Shown here in pieces: positions 37,076-48,141 of a stretch of 64,000 nucleotides of DNA. The position numbers were made by a program, and so were the translations under genes. This DNA comes from Fodinibacter sp963747405. Its GTDB lineage: Bacteria > Actinomycetota > Actinomycetes > Actinomycetales > Dermatophilaceae. Position 1 is the stretch's first letter. Each line of letters starts with the position of its first letter. The notes under the pieces were generated by a model. It searched no databases. It was not told the origin of the DNA and saw only the letters and a list, made by a program, of their open reading frames with translations. The DNA lies in assembly GCA_963747405.1 (NCBI GenBank), contig CAVVFG010000017.1, positions 30,479-94,478 on the forward strand. The letters run 5' to 3'.

Positions 37076-38485
37076 TCAGGCCGGCACCCAGGGCGCGTGC
37101 CAGCCACCGGAGCCGGACGTGATCGAGTTGCCCGCCTCCGGGCCCCAGCTGCCCGGCGCGTACGGCAGCACCGGCGATGGTGCGTCGAGCAATGGCTGCA
37201 TGACCCGCCAGGTCTCCTCGATGCCGTCCTGGCGGCTGAACCTCGTGCCGTCGCCGAGGAGCGCGGCGTGCAGCAGCACCTCGTAGGGCGTGGCGCCCTC
37301 ACCGCCCTCGTCGGCGAACTCCATGTCGAGCTCGATCGGGCCGATCCGGCCCAGGTCGGTGCGGCGGGCGTCGACCTTCAGGCGGATGCCGGTCGCGGGA
37401 TCCAGCTTGATCACCAGCTGGTTGGGCTCGGGGTCGTGGGCCTTGGGCCAGAAGCCCAGCCGGGGCGGGCGCTTGAAGACCAGCCGCAGCTCGGTCTGGG
37501 TGACGGGCAGCCGCTTGCCGGTACGGATGAAGAAGGGGACGCCGGCCCAGCGCCAGTTCTCGATGTCCAGCCGCAGCGCGGCGTAGGTCTCGGTGGTGGA
37601 GCCGGGCGCGACCCCCTTGATGTCCTGGTAGCCGTCGTACTGGCCACGCACGTAGTGGGCCGGGTCGGCCTCCTCGACCGCACGGAACAGGGCGACCTGC
37701 GACTCCTTGACGGTGTGCAGGTCACCTCTCGAGGGCGGCTCCATCGCCGCCGCCGCCACGAGCTGCATCAGGTGGTTCACCACGACGTCCCGCAGCGCCC
37801 CCACCGGGTCGTAGAAACTGCCGCGGTCGTCGACCCCGAAGCTCTCGGCCATCGTGATCTGCACGCTGTCGAGATACTGGCGGCTCCACACCGGCTCGAG
37901 GATCGCGTTCGCGAAGCGCAGGTGGAGGATCTCCTCCAGGCCCATCTTCCCGAGGTAGTGGTCGATGCGGAACAGCTGCGACTCGTCGACGTACTGATGC
38001 AGCTCGGCAGCGAGGTCGCGGGCGGACTGCTGGTCGTGGCCGAACGGCTTCTCGATGACGAACCGCGCCCCGGTGCTCAACCCGGCCCCGGCGATGCCGG
38101 CCACCACCTTCGCGAACAGGAAGGGCGGGATCTCGAGGTAGAAGACCGGGGTGCGGGCGCCCCCCATCGCCTGCGCCACCCGGCCGTACGTGGCGTCGTC
38201 GGCGAAGTCGCCCGACACGTAGGAGAGCCGGTCGGTGAACCGCGCGAAGACCTGCTCGTCGAGGGTCTCGCCGGTCGCCACGATGGAGCTGCGGGCCCGC
38301 TCGACCAGCTGCTCCATGCTCCAGTCGTCGGCCGCGACCCCCACGATCGGGCAGTCGAGCAGGCCGCGGGACTCGAGCCGGTACAAGGACCGGAAGGTCA
38401 TCACCCGCGCCAGGTCACCGGTGATGCCGAAGACCACCAGGACGTCTGCGGGCCGTGGTGTCGCGGTGTCGCCGCTCGTCGTCAT
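37076..38485 (-). CDS. zwf: Glucose-6-phosphate dehydrogenase paralogue
   Basis: 469 residues; oxidises glucose 6-phosphate to 6-phosphogluconolactone. Catalytic RIDHYLGK (173-180), EKPFG (145-149) and the C-terminal domain are intact. The NADP loop reads GITGDLARVMTFRSL, lacking the Arg-Lys-Leu of classical Zwf (GDLAxRKL), and no opcA, tal or pgl neighbours are present. It may be a second, divergent isozyme with altered cofactor preference. ATG 38485 has AGGGGAG upstream. Confidence 0.88.
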   Translation of the reverse strand: MTTSGDTATPRPADVLVVFGITGDLARVMTFRSLYRLESRGLLDCPIVGVAADDWSMEQLVERARSSIVATGETLDEQVFARFTDRLSYVSGDFADDATYGRVAQAMGGARTPVFYLEIPPFLFAKVVAGIAGAGLSTGARFVIEKPFGHDQQSARDLAAELHQYVDESQLFRIDHYLGKMGLEEILHLRFANAILEPVWSRQYLDSVQITMAESFGVDDRGSFYDPVGALRDVVVNHLMQLVAAAAMEPPSRGDLHTVKESQVALFRAVEEADPAHYVRGQYDGYQDIKGVAPGSTTETYAALRLDIENWRWAGVPFFIRTGKRLPVTQTELRLVFKRPPRLGFWPKAHDPEPNQLVIKLDPATGIRLKVDARRTDLGRIGPIELDMEFADEGGEGATPYEVLLHAALLGDGTRFSRQDGIEETWRVMQPLLDAPSPVLPYAPGSWGPEAGNSITSGSGGWHAPWVPA

Positions 38486-38715
38486 TGCGAACTCCCCTTT
38501 CGTGCCCCGCCACGATGCCGGGCCCGTCGTCACGATGCCCGTTCGCGGGCCGCCCGGCAATCGCCCGGGAGGGGTGACCCTCGGCCCGGCGGCGCGGTCG
38601 TCGGGGTCGGCCCTGATCCGACCCTGAGAGCGACCCCTGCCACACCCCGGATCCGGCGTCATCGCGTCGCACCGGGTGTTTCATGGAGGTAGACCCACCC
38701 GATCGAGGAGTTCCG

Positions 38716-39303
38716 ATGAGTGACACCACCCCCCGCCCCGACGAGACGCCGGCCGCCGCGCCGACGGACGGCCCGACGGAGGGCCCGACGGAGGGCCCGA
38801 CGGACGGCCCGACGGCGCCGCCTGCCTACGAGCAGCCGCAGTACACCGAGCCGCAGTACGCCCAGCAGCCACCGAGGCAGCAGCTGCCGCCGCCGGCCTA
38901 CCCCGGCGCCACCCCGGGCACGTCGGTCGCACCGCCCAACCCGATGTCGCCGAGCGAGGAGCGCACCTGGGGCACGATCGCCCACGGTGGCACGCTCGCC
39001 GCCACCATCCTCTCCGGCGGCACGCTGGGATTCGTGTGTGCCCTGGTCATCTACCTGCTCTACAAGGACCGCGGCCCGTTCGTGCACCGCCACGCGGCCA
39101 ACGCCCTCAACGTGCAGATCACGGCCGGCATCGCGTTCATCGTCGGCATCATCCTGTGCATCACGATCATCGGCCTGATCATCGGCATCCCGCTCATCAT
39201 CGCCGCCGGGATCTACGCCATCGTCGTCCACCTCATCGGCGCCATCAAGGCCAACAACGGCGAGTGGTGGGACCCGCCGATGACCCTGAACATCGTCAAG
39301 TGA
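38716..39303 (+). CDS. DUF4870 membrane protein with Pro-rich N-terminus
   Basis: 195 residues. A Pro/Gln/Tyr-rich disordered N-terminus (1-75) includes four copies of (D/E)GPT. The DUF4870 domain follows with SPSEERTWGTIAHGG, three membrane segments, FVHRHAANALNVQ, and NGEWWDPP. Function unknown. ATG 38716 has GAGGAG 6 nt upstream; ATG 38683 in frame is less likely. A strong hairpin follows the stop. Confidence 0.82.
   Translation: MSDTTPRPDETPAAAPTDGPTEGPTEGPTDGPTAPPAYEQPQYTEPQYAQQPPRQQLPPPAYPGATPGTSVAPPNPMSPSEERTWGTIAHGGTLAATILSGGTLGFVCALVIYLLYKDRGPFVHRHAANALNVQITAGIAFIVGIILCITIIGLIIGIPLIIAAGIYAIVVHLIGAIKANNGEWWDPPMTLNIVK
38767..38814 (+). repeat. Four tandem 12-bp repeats
   Basis: GA(C/G)GGCCCGACG four times in frame, encoding (Asp/Glu)-Gly-Pro-Thr. 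Copy number may vary between strains by slippage. Confidence 0.85.
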
Positions 39304-39311
39304 GCTGACCG

Positions 39312-39340
39312 CGACGGCCGCCCCAACGGGGCGGCCGTCG
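39312..39340. terminator. Bidirectional hairpin terminator
   Basis: CGACGGCCGCCCC-AAC-GGGGCGGCCGTCG, perfect 13-bp stem with a 3-nt loop, between the convergent DUF4870 and hemW genes. There is no U-tract, as is common in actinobacteria. Confidence 0.82.
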
Positions 39341-39347
39341 TGGCGTG

Positions 39348-40568
39348 TCAGACGCCGAGCAGCCTGCGCACCACGGTGTCGGCGAGCAGCCGGCCGCGCA
39401 GCGTGAGCACCACCCGCCGGGCCCCCACCGCGGCCCGCCCGTCGACCAGGCCGTCGGCGACCAGCCCGGCCACGGCCGTGCGCCCCGTCGCGTCGAGCGC
39501 GTCGAGCGGCAGCCCCTCGCGCAGCCGCACCCCGAGCAGCACCTCCTCGTCGTACCGCTGCTCGGCCGTGAGCGTCTCGCGCCCGGCCGCCGGGGAGGTA
39601 CCCTCCGCCAGCCGCGCGGCGTACGACCTCGGGTGCTTCACGTTCCACCAGCGCACGCCCCCGACGTGGCTGTGCGCGCCCGGGCCGACCCCCCACCACG
39701 CGTCCCCGCGCCAGTAGCCCTCGTTGTGCCGGCAGCGCCCCGACGCCGCGCGCGACCAGTTGCTCACCTCGTACCAGTCGTAACCGGCCTGCGCGAGAAC
39801 GCGTTCCGCCAGCTCGTACTTGTCGGCCTCGTCGTCGCCCTCGGGCATCGCCACCTCGCCGCGCCGCACCTGCGCTGCCAGCCTGGTGCCCTCCTCCACC
39901 ACCAGCGCGTAGGCGGACACGTGGTCGGGCCCCAGCGCCACCGCCGCGTCGAGGCTGGCCCGCCAGTCGGCCAGGCTCTCGCCGGGGGTGCCGTAGATGA
40001 GGTCCACGCTCGTCGTGAGCCCGGCCCGCCTAGCCCCGGCCACCGCCGTCGCCACGCGGGCCGGGTCGTGCGTGCGCTCGAGCGTCGCGAGCACGTGCGG
40101 CACCACCGACTGCATCCCGATCGACACCCGGGTGAACCCGCCGGCCGCCAGCACCTCGAGGTCGGCTGCGGTCACCGAGTCGGGGTTGGCCTCGGTCGTC
40201 ACCTCGGCGCTCGGTGCCAGCCCGAAGCGCTCCCGGATGCCGGCCACGCACCGCACGAGATCGGCCGCCGGCAGCAGCGTGGGCGTGCCACCGCCGACGA
40301 ACACCGTGTCGACCGGCCCGCCCCCCCGGCCGAGCACCCGAGCGGCGAGGTCGAGCTCGGCCAGCGCCGAGTCGACGAAGGTCGCAGTCGAGGCACCCGG
40401 GCCCAGCTCGGTCAGCGTGTACGTGTTGAAGTCGCAGTAGCCGCAGCGCACGGCGCAGAACGGCACGTGCACGTACATCCCGAGCCGCGCAGCCGAGAGG
40501 GTGTGCAACGCCTCGGGCGGCAGCTCCCCGTTCTCGGGCGCGGGGTCGCCGTCGGGCAGTCGGGGCAC
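39348..40568 (-). CDS. hemW: Radical SAM heme chaperone HemW
   Basis: 406 residues. Fe-S motif Cys38-x3-Cys42-x2-Cys45 (PFCAVRCGYCDF), GGGTPT, and the HemW-specific RHNEGYW and GVGPGAHS. It lacks extra features of a true coproporphyrinogen dehydrogenase and so is read as the heme-transfer chaperone. GAGAAT ends 6 nt before GTG 40568. Divergent from a phosphatase gene with 40 bp between starts. Confidence 0.92.
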   Translation of the reverse strand: MPRLPDGDPAPENGELPPEALHTLSAARLGMYVHVPFCAVRCGYCDFNTYTLTELGPGASTATFVDSALAELDLAARVLGRGGGPVDTVFVGGGTPTLLPAADLVRCVAGIRERFGLAPSAEVTTEANPDSVTAADLEVLAAGGFTRVSIGMQSVVPHVLATLERTHDPARVATAVAGARRAGLTTSVDLIYGTPGESLADWRASLDAAVALGPDHVSAYALVVEEGTRLAAQVRRGEVAMPEGDDEADKYELAERVLAQAGYDWYEVSNWSRAASGRCRHNEGYWRGDAWWGVGPGAHSHVGGVRWWNVKHPRSYAARLAEGTSPAAGRETLTAEQRYDEEVLLGVRLREGLPLDALDATGRTAVAGLVADGLVDGRAAVGARRVVLTLRGRLLADTVVRRLLGV

Positions 40569-40608
40569 CGCGCCATTCTCCCCCGGCGGCCCGACCTACG
40601 ATGACACG

Positions 40609-41400
40609 GTGACGGACCGGTGGATCGAGCTCGACGGCATCGTCAACATGCGTGACCTCGGGGGGCTCCCGACGCGCGGTGGGGGCCACACGGCATCCGG
40701 GCGGTTGATCCGCTCCGACAACCTGCAGGACCTCAGCGACGCCGACGTCGAGCACCTCGTCGAGGCGCTGGGCGTCACCGACGTCGTCGACCTTCGCACG
40801 GGCACCGAGCTGCACATGGAGGGCCCGGGACCACTGCGGCGGGTCGAGAGCCTCACCCACCACCACCACTCGCTGATCGTGGAGCAGGGGCTGGAGGAGA
40901 CCGCCGAGGCCGTCGGAGCCCGTGCCCTGCCCTGGCGCGGCGACGACCCGGTGCGCGACGCGTCGTTCTGGGCCGAGCACTACCTCGGCTACCTCGCCCG
41001 CCGCCCCGACTCGGTCGCCGCCGCCCTCGAGGTGGTCGCGACCGCTCAGGGCGCGGTGGTCGTGCACTGCGCCGCCGGAAAGGACCGCACCGGCACGGTC
41101 GTCGCGATGGCGCTCGACGTGGCGGGGGTGCCCCACGACGAGATCGTCGCCGACTACGTGCTCACCGGTGAGCGCCTCGAGCGGATCGTGGGCCGCCTGA
41201 TGCCCCGCGAGGCGTACGGCCCGGCACTGGCCAGGCAGAAGCTCGCCGACCAGCTGCCCCGGGCCGAGTCGATCCGGGCCATCCTCGACGCCGTCGACGA
41301 GGGGTGGGGCGGCGCGGCCGGCTGGCTGCGCTCCCAGGGCTGGAGCGAGGAGGGGATCGGGCGGCTGCGCCGCCGCCTCACCGAGCCGGCTTCTCGCTGA
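40609..41400 (+). CDS. Tyrosine/serine protein phosphatase (DSP/Y_phosphatase3-like)
   Basis: 263 residues. P-loop HCAAGKDRTG with nucleophile Cys154, and N-terminal NMRDLGG typical of the PtpB/Iphp group. It may act on phosphotyrosine or phosphoinositides; substrate unknown. TACGAT ends 6 nt before GTG 40609, a good leaderless arrangement. Confidence 0.88.
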   Translation: MTDRWIELDGIVNMRDLGGLPTRGGGHTASGRLIRSDNLQDLSDADVEHLVEALGVTDVVDLRTGTELHMEGPGPLRRVESLTHHHHSLIVEQGLEETAEAVGARALPWRGDDPVRDASFWAEHYLGYLARRPDSVAAALEVVATAQGAVVVHCAAGKDRTGTVVAMALDVAGVPHDEIVADYVLTGERLERIVGRLMPREAYGPALARQKLADQLPRAESIRAILDAVDEGWGGAAGWLRSQGWSEEGIGRLRRRLTEPASR

Positions 41401-41842
41401 CGTAGATCGTGATGACGCCCTCGACGACCACGACGCCGTCGGTGCGAACCGCCCTCACCCGCACCGGCACGTCGCCCACCGGCGCCCAGTCGGCAGGGTC
41501 GGTCTCGGCGACGCAGAGCAGGTCGGTCGTCGACTTCGCGAGGTAGGACACCTGCATCCCCTTGGGGATCCAGCGCCGGTCCTTCGGGGTCGTGGCCTCG
41601 GCCAGCAGCCCCATCGCCGCCTCGAGCCCGTTGCAGACGGCGATGGCGTGCAGCGTGCCGATGTGGTTCTGTACCGCCCACCGCTTGCGGATGCTCAGCT
41701 CGGCGTGGTGCGGTCGCACGTCGCGCACCAGCGGCCGCACGGTGAGGAAGTAGGGCGCCTTGGCGGCGAACAGGACGGAGAAGGCGCGCCGGCCGAAGGG
41801 CAGGGTCGCGGCGCGCTGGTACAGGGCGAAGGTGTCGGGCAC
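41378..41842 (-). CDS. DUF4442 hotdog-fold protein
   Basis: 154 residues of thioesterase-like hotdog fold (VRPHHAELSI, NHIGTLHAIAVCNGLEAA, VSYLAKSTTDL). Possibly an acyl-CoA thioesterase, unproven. TAACCT ends 6 nt before GTG 41842. It overlaps the convergent phosphatase by 23 bp. Confidence 0.82.
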   Translation of the reverse strand: MPDTFALYQRAATLPFGRRAFSVLFAAKAPYFLTVRPLVRDVRPHHAELSIRKRWAVQNHIGTLHAIAVCNGLEAAMGLLAEATTPKDRRWIPKGMQVSYLAKSTTDLLCVAETDPADWAPVGDVPVRVRAVRTDGVVVVEGVITIYVSEKPAR

Positions 41843-41852
41843 CCTGCGAGGT

Positions 41853-41864
41853 TACCGGCCGGTA
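41853..41864. promoter_or_regulatory. 12-bp palindrome between divergent DUF4442 and Nudix genes
   Basis: TACCGGCCGGTA, perfect. It overlaps the predicted -10 of DUF4442 (TAACCT, 41849-41854) and lies in the -35 region of the Nudix promoter (-10 TAGCGT, 41878-41883). Candidate shared operator. Confidence 0.4.
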
Positions 41865-41889
41865 GGGACGAGCGGGCTAGCGTGGGGTG

Positions 41890-42465
41890 GTGTCGTCCCC
41901 TCCGCTGCCCGGCCAGCCCGGTTTCGTCGTGCCCGCCCCCGTGGACCGGCCACGCTCCGACCGCCGCGCAGTGCGCGTGCTCGTCGTCGACGACTGCGAC
42001 CGGATGCTGCTGTTCCAGGACTCCGACCTCGGGCTCGACCCCGCCGCGCACTGGTGGGTCACCCCGGGTGGCGGCGTCGACCCCGGCGAGAGCGATCTCG
42101 AGGCCGCGGTGCGCGAGCTCTGGGAGGAGACCGGGCTGGTCGTCGACCAGGGCGACCTCGTCGGGCCGCTGCTCACCCGCACCGTCGTGCACGGCTACAG
42201 CGACAAGGTCGTCGACCAGGTCGAGGTGTTCTACGTCGTGCGGGTGCCGGCCTTCGAGGTCGACACCGCCTCGCACACCGAGGAGGAGCAGCTGACCGTG
42301 GCCGACATCCGGTGGTGGACGCTCGCCGACCTCGCCACGACGGTGGATGACGTGTGGCCCCGCGACGTGCTCACCGTGCTCGAGCTCGCGGCCCACCCGC
42401 AGCGGTGGCGGGACGGCCCCGTGCAGGCGCCCGCCGTCGAGGAGTCGAGTGTCCCCGCTTCCTGA
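41890..42465 (+). CDS. Nudix hydrolase
   Basis: 191 residues with a full Nudix box GGGVDPGESDLEAAVRELWEETG-type (GxxxxxE...REUXEExG), preceded by WWVTPGG. Hydrolyses a nucleoside-diphosphate-linked substrate that cannot be specified. GTG 41890 lies 6 nt after TAGCGT; the adjacent GTG 41887 is equally in frame. Confidence 0.9.
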   Translation: MSSPPLPGQPGFVVPAPVDRPRSDRRAVRVLVVDDCDRMLLFQDSDLGLDPAAHWWVTPGGGVDPGESDLEAAVRELWEETGLVVDQGDLVGPLLTRTVVHGYSDKVVDQVEVFYVVRVPAFEVDTASHTEEEQLTVADIRWWTLADLATTVDDVWPRDVLTVLELAAHPQRWRDGPVQAPAVEESSVPAS

Positions 42466-42477
42466 CACGCTGGGCGG

Positions 42478-43071
42478 ATGGACGCGAAGACGATGGCATG
42501 GAGCTGTCTGCAGGGCCTGCGTGAGACGGTGCTCTGGAAGGTCGAGGGGCTCAGCGAGCGCGACCAGCGGATGCCGCTGACCCCCACGGGCACCAACCTG
42601 CTGGGCGTGGTCAAGCACCTCGCGGGGGTGGAGGCGGGGTACTTCGGGGCCTGCCTGGGGCGGCCCTGGCCCGAGCCGATGGCGTCCTGGGCCGACGACG
42701 CCGAGCCCAACGCCGACATGTGGGCCACGCCCGACGAGTCGCCGGCGACGGTCCTCGACCTCTACCGGAGGGTGACCGCCTTCGCCGACGCGACGATCGA
42801 ACCCCTCCCGCTCGACGCGCCCGCCACCGTGCCGTGGTGGCGCACCCCCGACACCGACCTGCACACGCTGCTGGTGCACATGGCCGTCGAGACGGCCCGG
42901 CACGCCGGGCAGCTCGACATCCTGCGCGAGCAGCTCGACGGGGCCACCGGGATGCTCGAGGGCGTGAGCAACCTGCCCGACGTCGACCCCGCCTGGTGGG
43001 ACGAGTACGTGAGCCGGCTGCGAGACATCGCCGAGCGGTCACCCGGCACCAGGCCGTCGACCGGTGGCTGA
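42478..43071 (+). CDS. DinB family protein (DUF664)
   Basis: 197 residues; DinB-like four-helix metal protein with LLGVVKHLAGVEAGYF and LLVHMAVETARHAGQLDILRE giving the three expected His ligands. Likely a thiol (mycothiol)-dependent enzyme; reaction unknown. CACGCT ends 6 nt before the ATG. Confidence 0.88.
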   Translation: MDAKTMAWSCLQGLRETVLWKVEGLSERDQRMPLTPTGTNLLGVVKHLAGVEAGYFGACLGRPWPEPMASWADDAEPNADMWATPDESPATVLDLYRRVTAFADATIEPLPLDAPATVPWWRTPDTDLHTLLVHMAVETARHAGQLDILREQLDGATGMLEGVSNLPDVDPAWWDEYVSRLRDIAERSPGTRPSTGG

Positions 43072-43260
43072 GCCGCTCCAGCACGGCACAGGGTTTCCCC
43101 AAGGCCGTTCGGCCCCCCCGGCATCACCCGATCGGGCCCCGTCACCTGCAGGGTCGGATGACCCCCCTCCTGCCGCTACCGGGCATCGCCGCCAGGGCCG
43201 ATCGTTGACCCAGATCGCGGGCCGGCAGGGGAACGCGACGGGCACCGTGCAGGGGTGACC

Positions 43261-44157
43261 ATGTTCGACATCAGGCTCTTCGGACCCACGACGGTCCGCA
43301 GCACCACGACCGAGGTGGTGGGATCACAGCTCGGCGGCATCAAGCCGCGCCAGGTCCTCGAGGTCCTGGCGCTCGCCGGAGCAGCGCCGGTGACCAAGGA
43401 CCGGCTGGTGCAGATGCTCTGGGGCGACAGCCCTCCAGGGTCGGCGGTGCCGACCCTGGAGTCCTACGTCTGCGTGCTACGGCGCTCGATGGGCGCCGGC
43501 GAGGGCACCACGTCTCCGATCGTCACGACCTCGGCCGGCTACCGCCTCGACCACGAGCGGGTCTCGGTCGACGTGCTCCGGTGCCGGTCGATGCTCGTGC
43601 AGGCCGCCGCCGCCGACGACGCGCTGGCCCTGGCCCTCACCCGCGAGGCCCTGCGCCTGTGCGACCAGCCGCTGTTGGCCAGCGAGAGCCGGGCCCACTG
43701 GGCGGACGAGAGGCGCAACGAGTTCCGCCAGGAGCTGGCTGCGGCCTGCGGGCGCGCCTCCCGGGCTGCTCTCGCGGTGGGCGCGACCGACGACGCGGTG
43801 CGGCTCGCCACGCGCGGCACGACGCTCGAGCCCTACGACGAGGCGCTGACCCGCGACCTCATGCGCGCCCTGACCTCCGCCGGCCGACGGGCTGCTGCCA
43901 TCAGCGCCTTCCTCGACCTGCGCCGCCGGCTCGTGGAGGAGCTCGGCGTGGAACCCGGCCCGCAGACCCGAGCCCTCTACGCGAAGGTGCTCACCGACGA
44001 CTCCCCGACCGGCTCGAACACCATCCCCACCCGGGTGGAGGTCCGTGGCCTGGTCGAGCTGCTGCGCGACACCGTGGCCCGGATGCCGGGAGTCGACGTC
44101 GTGTCCGTTGACCGGGCGCTGGCCCAGCTGACCGGGCAGGCCCTGGGCCTGCACTGA
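43261..44157 (+). CDS. SARP/BTAD-type transcriptional regulator
   Basis: 298 residues. N-terminal OmpR-like DNA-binding domain (PRQVLEVLALAG ... LVQMLWGD ... VCVLRRSMG) followed by the bacterial transcriptional activator domain (about 95-240; EALRLCDQPLL, YDEALTRDLMRAL, FLDLRRRLVEELGVEPG). No ATPase or TPR extension, so it is a small SARP like those in antibiotic clusters, but no biosynthetic genes are nearby. ATG 43261 has AGGGG upstream; GTG 43255 is an alternative. The 189 bp before it hold no gene. Confidence 0.85.
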   Translation: MFDIRLFGPTTVRSTTTEVVGSQLGGIKPRQVLEVLALAGAAPVTKDRLVQMLWGDSPPGSAVPTLESYVCVLRRSMGAGEGTTSPIVTTSAGYRLDHERVSVDVLRCRSMLVQAAAADDALALALTREALRLCDQPLLASESRAHWADERRNEFRQELAAACGRASRAALAVGATDDAVRLATRGTTLEPYDEALTRDLMRALTSAGRRAAAISAFLDLRRRLVEELGVEPGPQTRALYAKVLTDDSPTGSNTIPTRVEVRGLVELLRDTVARMPGVDVVSVDRALAQLTGQALGLH

Positions 44158-44257
44158 GCTCGGGCACGACGTGGACGTGTCGACGACGTGGCGGCTGGCC
44201 CGTGCAGGATCGGGCAACCTCGGGACAGGCCCGCTTCGGGCGGTCCACACTGTCGGG

Positions 44258-44926
44258 GTGAGCGACCACCCGCAGGGGGTTACCGACTCGCCGGTCACGG
44301 TTGTGGTGGTCGACGACCACCGGATGTTCGGTGAGCTGCTCCGTCGCGTCATCTCCTCGGACCCCGCAATGGTCTGCGTCGGCACGGCGGACAACGTGAC
44401 GGACGGGTTCTCGATGATCGACGCCCTGCGGCCCGACGCCGTCATCATGGACGTGCAGATCGGTTCGGAGGACGGGATCGCCGCGACCGCCGAGCTGGTG
44501 CGCAGGCACCCCGGGCTGCGGGTCGTGGTGCTGACCGCGTTCTCGACCGAGCCGCTCCTGCGCCGGGCGGTCAGCGCCGGTGCCAGCGCGCTGCTGGCCA
44601 AGGACGGCGCTGTCGAGGACCTGCTGGCCGCCCTGAAGCCCGCCGGCCCCGACGAGTTCAACGTCGACCCGGCCCTGTTGCGCCGGCTGCTGACCACGCG
44701 GCGCGAACAGGGCGGGCGGGCGGTGATGCTGACCACGCGCGAGGACCAGGTGCTCCACCTGCTCGCCGAGGGCCTGGACACCACCGCCATCGCCGCACGC
44801 CTCGGCATCTCGCGCAACACCTGTCGTGGCTACGTCGGCGCCCTGTTCGGCAAGCTCGACGCGCACTCACAGCTCGAGGCGGTCGCCGTCGCCAAGCGCA
44901 AGGGACTGCTGCGTGAGTCCAGCTGA
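44258..44926 (+). CDS. LuxR-family response regulator
   Basis: 222 residues: receiver domain with VVDDH, phospho-acceptor Asp65 (VIMDVQ) and the conserved Lys (LLAKDG), then a NarL-type HTH (LTTREDQVLHLLAEGLDTTAIAARLG). The last 14 nt overlap the kinase gene. CACACT ends 6 nt before GTG 44258. Confidence 0.92.
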   Translation: MSDHPQGVTDSPVTVVVVDDHRMFGELLRRVISSDPAMVCVGTADNVTDGFSMIDALRPDAVIMDVQIGSEDGIAATAELVRRHPGLRVVVLTAFSTEPLLRRAVSAGASALLAKDGAVEDLLAALKPAGPDEFNVDPALLRRLLTTRREQGGRAVMLTTREDQVLHLLAEGLDTTAIAARLGISRNTCRGYVGALFGKLDAHSQLEAVAVAKRKGLLRESS

Positions 44927-46259
44927 TCGCGGGCGCTCCGCCGTCGACGGCTCCACGGCGGCTGCCACCCGCACGGCCCTGGTGCGCTTCGTGGCCCTGA
45001 GCGTCGCCGCCCTGCTCCTGCTGGGGGTGGGCGCCGTGGTCGTCGGCCAGCGGATCGCCAAGCAGTGGGCGATCGACGACGCCCGGCTGCGCGGGGCCGC
45101 GGTGGCCGACGTCATCGCCGGCTCCCTCGTCGACGAGAGGGTGCATGCCGGGAACCAGGAGGCGGTGGGCCGGCTGGGCGTCGTGCTGCGAGACGCGATG
45201 GCGCACGGCGGCATCGAGCACGTGAAGCTGTGGACGCCCGAGGGCGTGGTCCTGTGGTCGGACGAGGGGATGGTCGTCGGCAGGCGCTTCCCGCTCGACC
45301 CCGCGGTCGGGCGGTTGTTCGGCACCCGGGGCGTCACCGCGGAGCTGTCGACCCTGGACAAGGAGGAGAACACCGCCGAACGCGGTGAGGGCGAGCTGCT
45401 CGAGGTGTATGCCGGAACGGCCGATGCCGCCGGTGCCCCGCTCGTGGTGGAGGCCTACCTCACCACCCAGCAGCTGCGGGCCCAGCAGCGCACCCTGCTG
45501 GTGACCCTGCTCGCCCTGGCCGTGGGCATGCTGATCGCCTACTTCCTGGTGGTCGTGCCGCTCGCCGTGAGCCTGGCGCGCCGGGTCGAGCGGGGGCAGG
45601 AGCACTACGCACAGGTGCTGCGACGGTCGCTGCTGGCCACGCACCGGGAACGGCTGCGCATCGCCCACGACCTGCACGACGGCGTGGTCCAGGACCTCGC
45701 CGGCCTGAGGTACGCCATGCCGCTGGTCGCCAACCAGCTGCCACCGACCCCGGACGCCTCGCTCGCCCGGCAGACGGTGGCCGATGCGTACTCCATGCTC
45801 GGGCGGGACATCGAGGCGCTGCGCTCGCTGATCATGGACATCCACCCGCCCGACCTCGAAGGTCCCGGCCTGGCGGAGGCGGCCCGCGACCTCACCACCC
45901 GGGTGGAGTCCGCGGGCACCGTGGTCGACCTCGACGTGCCGACCCACCCGGACTGGTCGCTGGGCGCCTCACGCCTGGCCTACCGGGTGCTGCAGGAGGG
46001 CCTGCGCAACGTCGTCACGCACTCGGGCGCCACCCGCGCGGCCGTCACGGTACGCCGCGTGGGCGACGAGGTGCAGGTCGAGGTCAGCGACGACGGCCGG
46101 GGCCTGGCCGGCAGCGTCGAGCCGGAGCCGGGGCACGTCGGGCTGCAGCTGCTGCGCGAGAACCTCCTGGACTTCGGCGGCTCGCTGACCCTGGCGCCGC
46201 GCGGGGCCGGCGGCACGACGCTCGCCGCCACCATCCCGGTCGACGTCTTCGACGGCTGA
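44913..46259 (+). CDS. Sensor histidine kinase (HisKA_3 family)
   Basis: 448 residues. Two membrane helices (about 23-46 and 194-218) flank a ~150-residue extracytoplasmic sensor. HisKA_3 dimerisation segment with phosphoacceptor His255 (AHDLHDGVVQ), then an ATPase domain (LQEGLRNVVTHS, DDGRGL, GHVGLQLL). GTG 44913 lies inside the response-regulator gene, giving tight coupling. Signal unknown; the pair probably regulates together with the adjacent SARP. Confidence 0.92.
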   Translation: MSPADRGRSAVDGSTAAATRTALVRFVALSVAALLLLGVGAVVVGQRIAKQWAIDDARLRGAAVADVIAGSLVDERVHAGNQEAVGRLGVVLRDAMAHGGIEHVKLWTPEGVVLWSDEGMVVGRRFPLDPAVGRLFGTRGVTAELSTLDKEENTAERGEGELLEVYAGTADAAGAPLVVEAYLTTQQLRAQQRTLLVTLLALAVGMLIAYFLVVVPLAVSLARRVERGQEHYAQVLRRSLLATHRERLRIAHDLHDGVVQDLAGLRYAMPLVANQLPPTPDASLARQTVADAYSMLGRDIEALRSLIMDIHPPDLEGPGLAEAARDLTTRVESAGTVVDLDVPTHPDWSLGASRLAYRVLQEGLRNVVTHSGATRAAVTVRRVGDEVQVEVSDDGRGLAGSVEPEPGHVGLQLLRENLLDFGGSLTLAPRGAGGTTLAATIPVDVFDG

Positions 46260-46283
46260 GCCGGCCCCGGAGGCCGGCCCCGG

Positions 46284-48141
<1,858 letters not shown>

